A DNA stretch of 64,000 nt, from assembly GCF_032854445.1 (NCBI RefSeq), contig NC_088305.1, positions 21,118,955-21,182,954 on the forward strand, given 5' to 3'. The notes beneath the pieces are model-generated. The model searched no databases and had not been told where the DNA came from. It saw only the letters and a list, made by a program, of their open reading frames with translations. Positions within the stretch are counted from its first letter, which is position 1. Every line of letters starts with the position of its first letter. A program made the position numbers and the translations under genes. The stretch comes from Liolophura sinensis. Taxonomy: Eukaryota > Mollusca > Polyplacophora > Chitonida > Chitonidae. Of this stretch, positions 48,658 to 58,463 are shown one piece after another.

Positions 48658-51600
48658 TCAGTACTTGTTGATGCCGAATAATCGTACTCCGTGTAGCTGG
48701 GGGAGCTTGGGAATAACACTTAGCAAGCAGCACGAGGCATTGATTACAAAATGTAACACGTCATATTTTGTATAAAAACTGGCGAGGAAAAATCTGAAAA
48801 AGAAAGGAAGAGAGGCAACAATAAATATTCGTATATCTTGAAACCTGAGGAGACATTACTTTTCTGTGTGGTCGTGGGTTTCCCCCGGGCTCTGCCCTGT
48901 TTCCACCTACCATAATGCTGACTGCCGTTGTAAAAGTGAAACATTCTTGAGTACGGTGTAAAACACCAATCAAATAAATAAATATTTTTCTACGTGGCTG
49001 CATGTGCAGCTTTGACAGAGAATCAGGCAGAGTCCTCCCTGAATCTGTCAAAGACAATGCTTGGAGGAATCCCCCAAGCTTCACCTGAGTTTACTTGACC
49101 ATAGCCAGTGGTGACCATAGCCAGTGGTAACATTTTCAGCTACGTGCATGTACCACTTCATGCAGGTGGGACCAGACTCTTTATCTGATGAGCTTTGTGA
49201 TATTTATCTAAAGCCAGCTCCTCACACCTAAACCTCAATGCTCTATTTATTTATCTGATTGGTGTTTTACACCGTCGTCAAGAATTTTTCAATCATACGA
49301 CGGTGGTCAGCATTATGGTGGGTGGAAACCGAGCAGGACCCCGCGCACACCCATGACTATTTGCCGGTTGCTGGGAGACATTCCCACGTATGGCCAGAGA
49401 AGACGCCAATATGAGCTAGACTTGAACTCATAGCGACCACATTGGTGAGAGGCTCCTGGGTCACTGCGCTGCACTTGCATGCTAATCACCTCAGCACAGA
49501 GGTCCTCATCTTTGTTCTCCAGCTTTTTGTATGCAGCTATATGTAGGCTGGTACTTTTACACACCATATTACTGTGGTGTTATCACAAAGTAACATCTGG
49601 CTACTGTACAATACCATAAGGTTAATCACTGCACCATACCAGCAGGTACAGATACAAGTGCTGTATGTCTGCTATATTTTACATCATTCTTAGAGTTCTA
49701 CTGACCTTAGAAAAGTGTTCTGATGTGTCATTGGAACATACATGTAGGATTTATTTACTTGACTGATGTTTTATTCTGTACTGAAGGTCTGACGGCGATC
49801 AGCATTATGGTGGAAGGTGGGGGGAAACCCACCACCATCTGCAGGTTACTGGCAGACACATGTAGGATGATAGCCTACTGGTAAAATGTAAGTCTCACCA
49901 CAATAGGTAAAATTCTATAACCCTCAACCATTTTAAATCTCATGCCTTACCCCCTTTGGGGTGTGCACTCGTCAAATGATGTAAATAGATCGGACTGGTC
50001 TATTATAAAACACGATGTTGTTTTCACTGGCAAAAATGAATGGACAGATATTACACGCCTGGTTTAACAGAACGTCTCTTGACATGGTCAATTTCATTCT
50101 ATCCTTGGCGAAACCTACTGACATCACAGAAAGGTTAAATATATGTAACCAGTATATGGACAATTTGCAAACTTTGTATGCCATTCCTGGTGAAGGCAAT
50201 TACTTCACAGAAAGATCAAACACGTGTGACAGGTTTTAAGTGAACAACTCCTGAAGATTACCAGGAGGCCGGTATCTTCGAATGTTTCACTGTTCAAAAG
50301 ACTTCACAGATTATTTTCAACAGCAGTATTTGACACAGCTCAGGCTGAAATCAGTGACCATATAGACTGGTACCCATTTTGTTTAGAATAAATGGTTTCA
50401 CCTGGGCTGTATGATGTTGCAGGGCTTGCGCTATTTAGAATAATTCTGCTGGGATCTTCCGAATCTACTTCATATGGGTGTGAAAGTGTTTACATGACTT
50501 GAGTTTTTCTTTATTTAATTATGTTAGACGTTGTGAGGAGGGTTATAGAATAGAAATAATGTTCCTGCTATAGGTGCCTAGCGGCTGTTTGATAGTCAAT
50601 AAGGTGGACGAAGTTTACAAATTTTTGATTTGCCCTCGACTCAAAATAACAACCTCGTCCACATTACTGATATAAAACTGCCGCTAGACACCCTTTAATA
50701 ATCACAGGAACATTATTTCATAATTTTCTTTTTTTTTAAACATTTATTTTGCCTCTATAAATGCACTTTTTGAGTGAAATTTACACCATCATGTACTCCT
50801 TCAACAACAAAATATGGCCGTTTAGCTAAGAACCGAAGCAGATTAATAATCCATCACACAAGGACTTACAAGACAATTGGAACCATGGTGAGGAATTTTT
50901 TCGTAGCGGTGAACTGCTGTCCGTAGTCAATCTGTTCCCACTGTGTTTCTGTCCGTGACTGACCCTGGTCTCCCGTCTCCCACGGGGTACCTTTGGTTAT
51001 GTGCAGCATGAAGAACATGGACTGTCGAAGGGAAACAACACAAGGCAATACTTAAATATACGCAAAAACCTAGTCGCAAAACACTATTAACTTAGTGATT
51101 ACTTATCATCAGAGAAAATCCAATACTTACATCTTGTTTTCCCAAGATTTTTAATTACAAATCAGTAGTTAACATCAAAGTTATTCTAGGAAATACGAAT
51201 CTTTAGGGTGTTGGGAGCATTAAAATACATGTACATGAAACGAATATTTTATTTTATTACTGACCATGTTCACAAGTATCAGCACCAAAGCAACTTCATG
51301 ATTTGGAAGAAATTCGGAACATGTTACATAATTTATTCATAATTTATTCATAACACATGATGACGTTGGTAAGCATCACTGAGCATACTTACGACATTGT
51401 GCACAACACAGGTAAGCATCACTGAGCATACTTACGACATCGTGCACAACACAGGTAAGCATCACTGAGCATACTTACGACATCATGCACAATCCGGGAA
51501 TGCATCACGTATCATACTTACGACATCGTGCACGACACAGGTAAGCATCACTGAGCATACTTACGACACTGTGTATTGGATTGGTACATGTTAGTGTGAC

Positions 51601-51885
51601 TGAGCATACGAACGACACTGTGTATTGGATTGGTACACGTTAGTGTGACTGAGCATACGAACGACACTGTGTATTGGATTGGTACACGTTAGAGTGACTG
51701 AGCATACTTACAACATCGTGTATGACATTGGTAAGCGTCCAGGCCACAGCGACGGTGATGAACGGGACACTGAGCAGGAGCAGATGAACAAAGTAGATGA
51801 AGAGGACATAGGTAAGCCAGATGCCCTTACTGTTCAGGTACGAGTGTGTGGGGTTAAGTTCACTGTGGGCCACCCCCACATTCAT
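48658..51885 (-). CDS. ORMDL: ORMDL sphingolipid biosynthesis regulator
   Basis: ORM proteins are small ER membrane proteins that bind serine palmitoyltransferase and restrain sphingolipid synthesis. Three - strand exons: 51712-51885, 50870-51021 and 48658-48793. Their 462 nt encode exactly 153 aa, the length of human ORMDL1-3. Seen: the N-terminus [12 protein letters not shown], the first hydrophobic span ([18 protein letters not shown]), WTLTN at its family position, [23 protein letters not shown], and the highly conserved end [18 protein letters not shown]. All junctions are GT-AG with matching phases. A possible 5' UTR acceptor lies 5' of the ATG (ACCCCAG at about 51900), and GAG|GTAATG at about 58308 on the - strand is a candidate donor for a distant first exon, as in vertebrate ORMDL genes. 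Intron 2 holds three SINEs; intron 1 begins with an array of copies of the exon 1 donor. Faces PMS1. Confidence 0.97.
48868..48986 (+). repeat. SINE family 1, 3' half, in ORMDL intron 2
   Basis: GGGTTTCCCCCGGGCTCTGC, CCATAATGCTGACTGCCGTT and the tail AAAACACCAATCAAATAAAT are present; the head is absent. Opposite in orientation to the host gene. Confidence 0.93.
49242..49505 (-). repeat. SINE family 1, near full length, in ORMDL intron 2
   Basis: Reverse-oriented from TTTATCTGATTGGTGTTTTA to the head region CTCAGCACAGAGGTCC, with GACTTGAACTCATAGCGACC as the reversed B-box segment. Moderately diverged. Confidence 0.92.
49748..49857 (-). repeat. SINE family 1, 3' part, in ORMDL intron 2
   Basis: TTTACTTGACTGATGTTTTA, CAGCATTATGGTGGAAGG and CATCTGCAGGTTACTGGCAG match the tail and core, with an internal deletion. 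Confidence 0.82.
50554..50718. mobile_element. Foldback MITE in ORMDL intron 2
   Basis: AAATAATGTTCCTG and GGTGCCTAGCGGCTGTTT at left pair with AAACTGCCGCTAGACACCC and CAGGAACATTATTT at right; the arms also share GGTGGACGA/TCGTCCAC. About 165 bp, ending 150 bp from ORMDL exon 2. Confidence 0.8.
51362..51735 (-). repeat. Array of about eight copies of the ORMDL exon 1 donor junction
   Basis: On the - strand each 43-bp unit reads GATGCTTACCTGTGTTGTGC, ACGATGTC, then GTAAGTATGCTCAGT. The true exon end and donor (GACGCTTACCAATGTCATAC, ACGATGTT, GTAAGTATGCTCAGT) is the last unit at the exon side. Three units next to the exon have a 49-bp form; in the array the donor word is GTAAG in most copies and GTTCG in two. 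So the last 28 coding bases plus about 15 intron bases have been multiplied into intron 1. Confidence 0.9.
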
Positions 51886-51984
51886 TGTCGGAGATCTGCC
51901 CTGGCTGGGGTAACACAAACCTAAAAATACACAACTCAAATCCATTAACACTCAAGTTAACATAAACCTTGTGACAAATCTTAA

Positions 51985-52140
51985 CACAACACAACACTTT
52001 AACAGAGCCATCTTTCCTGTCAACAAACATCACAAACAAAACCTGAAAACCGAGAAGATCTATTATATTAATATACATGTACAAGAATACTGTATGGAGA
52101 AGATGGAAAAGATCTATTCTGTTAACATACAAGGGATGCA
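51985..52140. repeat. About 42-bp repeat, copies left of the Tc1-like element
   Basis: Units with AAGATCTATTCTGTTAACAT and AACCTGAAAACCGAGAAGAT recur here and again at 53745-53875. The dead Tc1-like transposon lies between the two groups. Confidence 0.7.
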
Positions 52141-52312
52141 GGATTGACGCTGATTGGCTGACAGTGGAGACAGGCTTTTCTGGGTTAAACCATACAGCCT
52201 TGGTCACACTTGAATAAATCATACCTAAAAGTCATACCTAAAATTCAGCTTAGGTTAGGCATAACCTGGATATGCCTATCTCTCACACCAGCCAATCAGA
52301 TTCGATTCTAAT

Positions 52313-53600
52313 CTGAACAAAAATATAAATGCAACATCCAATACTTTGACAATATTAACTGTGTTATCAAATTCCTTTCAATACCGTTTTTCACAGGGCA
52401 TAAAATGAACTCATAGCAATATATTTCCATAACTAATGTAACGGACAACCAAGGAGGCAATGCTGAGAGAGGTTAGGATACAGAGGTGGGGGTCAGTTTG
52501 GGAAATTCTACACTTCAGTACCAAGTGTGTTCGCTGTTTGCCTGTTGCATTGCTACACATTGTCGACACACAGACCTGATTAGATGGTCTGTTGTGACAT
52601 GCGGAATGTTTTCCCCACTCCTGTGTGAGGGCCAAACGCAACTCCCCGATGTTTCCGGGAACTGGAAGTCGCCGACAAAGACGCCGGTCGAGGACATCCC
52701 ACAGGTGTTCAATTGGGGACCGATCAGGTGAATATGCAGGCAAGTTGAGCACTTAAACGTTTTCGGCCTGCAGAAATGCTGTGCATACAGCAGCAACACG
52801 GGGACAGGCGTTGTCATGCTGAAATGTTACCCCATGGCGCCAGACAAAAGGGACGAATATTGGGTGCAGAATTTCATCATGGTATCGTACTGCATTCAAG
52901 TTACCATCCATGAAATAAAGTTAATTCCTTCCCACACAAGTATCCCACCACCACTGTCTTGATGATGGCATCAGCATAGCGCTCAATGACCTGCCGCCAA
53001 ACTCTCTGCCTTCCATGAGCTCCGAGTACCTGAAAACAGGATTCATCTGAAAACGTAACATGCCACCATCGTGCCAAAGGCCAAAGAACATGAATGTTAA
53101 CCCAGTCAAGCCAACTCTGGGGTTGTGCAGCGGTAAGGTCTATTCCACGGAGTGGCCTCTCTGAGGTGATTCCAACCTCTTTGAGCAGAAGTGCGGCTAT
53201 TATGGAGCCAGACTGTTTCATTACCTGTGGCAGTGGCTGGCCTGAAAGAGTCGCGGAGGTGGATGAAGCGAATGTGGTGGTCTTAGTTGGGGGTTATTAC
53301 ATGTGGTCGACGGGCATGTGGGCGATTAGCTGTCCTGCTGCAATTTTCATGATGTCTTCTTCGAAGACTAAGCATTGAAATATTGCCGTTAAGGGCTCTA
53401 AGGGTCATGTCAGCGTCAAGATGGCAGATGACGCACTGTCGTTGTGGCATCTGTGATATCGTGCCTTTAGACAGAACTTGTACTGTACGGATAGTCTTTT
53501 GTACACCTGAAGGTACATGTAAGGAGGGGTAGGGAATACCTTACAGATCACTGAACGCTACAGATAGGGACACACCTGTCTGACAGGTCAAAATGGTGAA
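52313..53600 (-). mobile_element. Tc1/mariner-like DNA transposon, dead
   Basis: The left end CTGAACAAAAATATAAATGC is typical of a Tc1-like group. The matching right terminal repeat is not found, so the right border (about 53600) is a guess and the element may be truncated. On the - strand the transposase remains run from about 53470 down to 52440. In order: HTH-region remnants, NRPHARRPHVITP, the first catalytic Asp-type motif in VTFSDESCFQV, ERYADAIIKTVVVGY, and the DD34E-type end LPAYSPDRSPIEHLWDVLDRR. Stops and frame changes separate these parts (for example between HVITP and the SDES block), so it makes no transposase. Confidence 0.88.
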
Positions 53601-53744
53601 TAAGCTTTAACGCAACAACACTTTGGTTTTGGAGGCTGGAATGTACACTGGTGTAGGGTTTTGCTCTTGCATTTTGACAAAAATCACAGCATTATCTTGT
53701 GAAATATTACAGAAATGAAAGTGTTTTCAGTATACATCCCTTTA

Positions 53745-53875
53745 ACATACAACACAAACCTCAAAACGGGGAAGATCTATTCTGTTAACATACAACACAA
53801 ACATGAAGACAGAGAAGACTATCCTGTCAACACAAAACACAAACCTGAACACACAGAAGACCTCCCCATATCAGC
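53745..53875. repeat. About 42-bp repeat, copies right of the Tc1-like element
   Basis: Three units such as AACATACAACACAAACCTCA and GGGGAAGATCTATTCTGTT, matching 51985-52140. Confidence 0.75.
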
Positions 53876-54569
53876 ATAATCCATGAATTTCCTCATAGCT
53901 GAAGTACCAGTAATCATCTTACCAATTTGTAAGACAAAAACGTCATTAAATTTTAGTTATGCATCCCCACCTAAGCATAAATACTGACGCTTTACTCACA
54001 AGATACACAGCAGAGATGTTAAAAAATGGTGCAAAGTCAAAAATCCTCTCAACTTATCAGGTTTTAAATCTAAACATTAAAGAATACAGATATACACGTG
54101 TACAACACCTCTGAGACACTATAAAACAAAGCACTGACGCCGACTCTAATTACTTAGGTGAAACAAAAATGGTGTGCGTCTGGCATATAATTATGTAGTA
54201 CACATAACAGCATGATCCAACAATCACATGTGGCCAACATATGTAAAATGCTGTGTAGGTGAACAGTAGGCTGGTAGAGTGTTGAATTGTCAAGGAAGGG
54301 TGGAACATCTAACATGTTTATGACCTCAGACCTAATGTATTTGAACGTTCTAAAACTGCGTCCATGACCTACATGTAGTTGCTCCATACCCCTTATTTTG
54401 ATAGTTCTACGGATCTTTTATAATACAATGGGGTACTCAGGTTAAACATTTGTTTGTATTAAAGGTACATGTAGGGTCATATCGTACAGGCAAAAAATGT
54501 TTCAGCATCAAATGCAAAAATGTACCTTTTGGAGAAAGTGGGAGAGGGAGGGGATTTTTATGGTACCCT
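53876..54569. other. ORMDL-PMS1 spacer, nothing seen
   Basis: AT-rich DNA without a supported gene. Confidence 0.35.
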
Positions 54570-54785
54570 ATTCCCTCAACTCTTCCACACATAAAAGAGC
54601 AACTTTCAGCCCCATTCATGCACATTCTTAATTTGATTTTGGAGACACCGGCAAATTTCAGGGCATCCAAAAAAATATAATATTATTAATCTACACAGAA
54701 TAATGTCCTTGGACTATATTATAATTATTAAAATAAACATCTTGCAAACATGTGAAAAGGTTTAAAGAATTACAGTAAATACAGC
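54570..54785. repeat. Dispersed repeat D1, copy 2
   Basis: CACATAAAAGAGCAACTTTC, CAAATTTCAGGGCATCC, TTAATCTACACAGAATAATG and AATAAACATCTTGCAAACAT match copies at 15.9 and 60.7 kb. Confidence 0.75.
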
Positions 54786-54969
54786 ATCTGCATATTTTGT
54801 GTTGGTAACCATGCCTTCTTAGGCAATCCGTTCAACAGTGCACAATAAGTACATAATGTACACTTAATAGTCAGGATTAACTAAAGGTCTCCATGTGTTA
54901 TATATTATCCTGAGACTTAACAGTACAACAGTACTTAGTACCCCCCTGAGTAACAACCTTCTGTGGTCC

Positions 54970-55025
54970 AATGCTTGAACCAATGCTTGGACCAATGCTT
55001 GGACCAATGCTTGGACCAATGCTTA
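54970..55025. repeat. Short tandem repeat, 14-bp unit
   Basis: CCAATGCTTGGA is repeated about four to five times, nearly perfectly. Confidence 0.9.
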
Positions 55026-56992
55026 TAACCACGAACATTAAACCAGAGTTTTTTTGTTTTCTTTTCTTTTGGGTATAAAACTCATTTGTATTTTTCCTAT
55101 TGTTGGGTGTCAAATTAATTCTGATTTCAAGGGTTTTAAATTGCCTGTAAACATGTGGTTCTGTTTATCTTTAATGCATGGTGAATGCAGTGCTGATGTC
55201 CTAATTTAACACATGTAACATTTAGGTTGTGCAAACATGGAGTTCCCACAGATCATAGTCAGGGCCTTATCTAGAGTCTTTAGTTCTGGAAAATGTGTGG
55301 ACCCCCAAACTATTGGGCACCCAAATTTTACATGTAATCAAGCTGTATTAAAACTAATACGTACATGTAAATATGATGGTTTATATTTAAAAAGTTAAGT
55401 TTTATACAAATTTCTTTCATTCACTGGAGAGACCCTGGAGCTCTCAGAACATGTCATTTTGTTGCGTTTCATAAAATTTCTGTACGCACGCTATCACAAT
55501 GTCACCTTTAACGCTGGGGGTCTTCACATTTTTTTCTAGGTATGGCCTTGATACATGCCGTCCATCATCATGTTTCAGTTCACAATCCACACACACGTTC
55601 TCATAGTTCTCTCAGAATGTTTCAAAATATTGGTTGCAAAGACAGTTGAAAGGTTGAAGAATTAGAGTAAGTATTATCAATTCCACCTTATCAATTCCTT
55701 GTTTTTCTTAACCAATAATTCAAGATTAGCACTCCAAAATACTTTTCTGGAGAAATGAGCACTCTCATACCAAGAGAAGCTCGATGAGATATAAAGGCTA
55801 AAGACAATTCCAGGAACAGAAATAAAATTTGCTAGTGAGGGGATTATTACTGTCGTGGGTAGGCTGGAAAGATCTCATATAGCAGAGCTTCATTAATTAT
55901 ACATAGTTCAATTTGGACTTTAAGACTCTAAAGTCATGGCTGAACACTGGCACTGCTGTAGTTCCTCTACCAGTGTGAGCTGAGGAGAGGAGAGCTGAAA
56001 GCGTATTAATAATCAGTAAATATTTAAGCAGAGGAAGTCAGTCAACAGGACTAGGGGCATGGGAACAGGCCATTGCATGTGAAATAGTCTGAAATTTCAT
56101 CTCAAAACTCTGAAAAATACCTCTCAGATCTTCAATTATTGAAGTTTTGACAATTTGGAGTGGTATCCTGAGTGTATGCAGTTGTTGTTGAGAGGTGGGA
56201 AGTTCAGATTTTTTTAAGATGAGGTTGCGGTCATGTGGCGGAATGACATCAATTTATTTAAGAAGTTGCTTTTCAAAATGAACATCTGAGGTGGGGTCAG
56301 TGACTAACATAGACATCAACTTAGTCTTTACAACTACTGGAAGTTTCGTCCAGCTACAACAGTACAGGAGATATGATTTTTTTTCTCATGCCAGAACTAT
56401 AAACAACAATTCATATTGCACAGGACTAGGGGCATATTATTAAAATAGACTTTCTCTAACAATTTCACTGCATAGAATTTGAAACTGCAGACATCTGGGA
56501 ACTTGCCGTTTTACTCGTGCCAACACGCTTTATTCATGCAGGCAATTAAGGCAGTGAAAATATTGTCTTAACAACATGCAGGTTTACGTAAAACTTTGCT
56601 ACATGAACAATGCCTCAAAAGTTCAAAACCAGGTTTGCAGAAGCTGTGTAGATCGCTCTGTTGTCTGAGTAACATACAGTAATTATCAACTGTAGTTCTC
56701 AAAATATCATCCAACATTGATCAATTCAATGTGGTGGTGTTTATATAGCCACTGCACCCGTTCGCCAATCCACTTTCGTTCATGAGAATAAATATTGTTT
56801 AAACCAATTCAATGTTGCAAGTAAAAGTGCCCAGATGTATGCTGTTGCAAATAAAAATCTTTCCCTGATGTCGCCTCGTTTATTGACTTACTTACTTATA
56901 GTATGCAAGGTGAGGAAAGTGTCCTGTTTGACAATTCATGTTGGGGATTGTCAGTGGGGGAAATGCCTACCTCTAGTGGGGAAAGTGTCTAA
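55026..56992. other. ORMDL-PMS1 spacer
   Basis: 55608-55672 matches the dispersed repeat at 23605-23668. No gene is recognised elsewhere. Confidence 0.4.
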
Positions 56993-57205
56993 AAGCCGAG
57001 TTGGCATTTCAGAAATCTTGCCAATTCATGCCGGTTAAGACGAGATAGGGTGGGGGCTCTCACAAACCAACACGGCTAAAAGACATGATTTTACGACAGC
57101 TGCTAACACATGTGTATTTAGTCCATCAAGTATCGTAAAACCTCACTTTTTACATGTAGCTCATCGGCAAAACCTCGCGGGGCTCCTGAAATGCCAACTT
57201 GGCTT
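56993..57205. mobile_element. Foldback MITE, first of a related pair
   Basis: AAGCCGAGTTGGCATTTCAG at left pairs with CTGAAATGCCAACTTGGCTT at right, an almost perfect 20-bp terminal inverted repeat. Inner parts (GGTGGGGGCTCTCACAAACC, AAAAGACATGATTTTACGAC) match the neighbouring element. Confidence 0.85.
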
Positions 57206-57248
57206 CAAACTCTCTTAGTGACTACATGTACAGGCTAAATAAAGTTGA

Positions 57249-57477
57249 TTGGCCCTTCAGGGGTCTCGTGAGTTCATGAAGATATCTGCGAGACAGGTGG
57301 GGGTTCTAGCAAACAAATGTAGATAAAAGATGTTATTTTACTGTAGTTGCTAGATTGAGCGCTGTAGGCACCTAATGTAAAATCGCGACTTTTTGCTGTG
57401 GTAGTTTGTGAGAACTCTCACCTGTCTCGCCGATACCTGCGTGAACTCCTGAGACTCCTGAAATGAGAGTTGGGCTT
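57249..57477. mobile_element. Foldback MITE, second of a related pair
   Basis: AGGGGTCTCGTGAGTTCATG with CTGCGAGACAGGTGGGGG at left pairs with CACCTGTCTCGCCGATACC and AACTCCTGAGACTCCT at right. Inside, AAAAGATGTTATTTTACTGT matches the first element. Ends in AAATGAGAGTTGGGCTT, a diverged form of the first element's end. Confidence 0.8.
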
Positions 57478-58380
57478 ATTTATAAGTTTGAATTCAACGC
57501 CAGTGACCCCAGACACTTATCACGCTCACTTCTTTAGATTTGTTGACAAGTCGTTGCAAAGAAACTCTTTGGAGATGTTCCCATGCTGTGGCAAAATGAC
57601 AGCCACAATCAATACAGTTCCCACTATATAGCTGGCTCTTCTGATGTTTCTCACAGAGGCCAGAGAAGCCCACTAAAGCCCACCGAAGTGAGAACGTTTC
57701 GTCAAAACAAAAAGAATTTACTCTACCGATCTGTTGATCGGAATAGCAAACTGAAACTATGGTTGTATGCAGACATGATTTATCTGTTCATCGATGCATA
57801 AATCTACAAGCTCAGGGTTTAATACTTAAGATTTAAGGCCGCTGTTAAGGTAGAAAGGTAGAACAGCGAGTGCATCTCGGATCATTGCAGGAGTGTGTGA
57901 AGCTGACCTAGCACCTCGGTACGGTAGTACATTGTTAAATCTGCTGTCAGCCTCACTGGTGGAGCCTAGGTTCATCAATGAACAGCGATGTCATTCTGGC
58001 CAAAGGGCGAAAACTAAAATATCTTCACTGTTACAGAAGTAACAAAGCTTTCACACTTGCACAACCGAAAGCTCGTACATACTTGTGCCTGTAAACCAGC
58101 CAGAACATGCAGGTTGCGTCAATCCCAGGTAACCTGTGCGTGTGACACTGGCGTTGTCAGATTGATTGATTCAAAATTTGGTAAGAACAACACACATAAT
58201 CTCCCTGATATCAGTGCTTCTTGTACAGAGACAAGTCGCGCATACAGAACAAACAACTTTACCTTCAGAGGAATACAGAACGAAAGCAAGAACACGAGAA
58301 TCATTACCTCACAAATATACGACGAAATGTCTTCGTAAGCAGGAAGTGACAGGGCTTGTTGAGACAAGCATGCGCTCTTA
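57478..58380. other. Spacer before PMS1
   Basis: No gene recognised. Should hold the promoters for PMS1 and possibly the distant ORMDL 5' exon. ETS-type words GCAGGAAGTGAC (58341) and CTTCCGG (58391) are present. Confidence 0.4.
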
Positions 58381-58387
58381 CACTGCA

Positions 58388-58397
58388 TGTGTCTTCC
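58388..58397. promoter_or_regulatory. ETS-type motif near the PMS1 start
   Basis: TGTCTTCCGG contains the ETS/GABP core CCGGAAG on the - strand, 67-76 bp before the PMS1 ATG. Such sites are common in divergent housekeeping promoters; function is inferred. Confidence 0.35.
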
Positions 58398-58463
58398 GGT
58401 ACAGGTGACCGCTGGTGGCGGTAAACGTGTGTGCCTGAGAAACATGTTTAAAAACGGAAAACA

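Noticed and set aside
51640-51711. Extension of ORMDL exon 1 past 51712
   Set aside because: The frame runs into the donor array and a stop; the human-like sequence resumes only at 51021, after a GT-AG intron.
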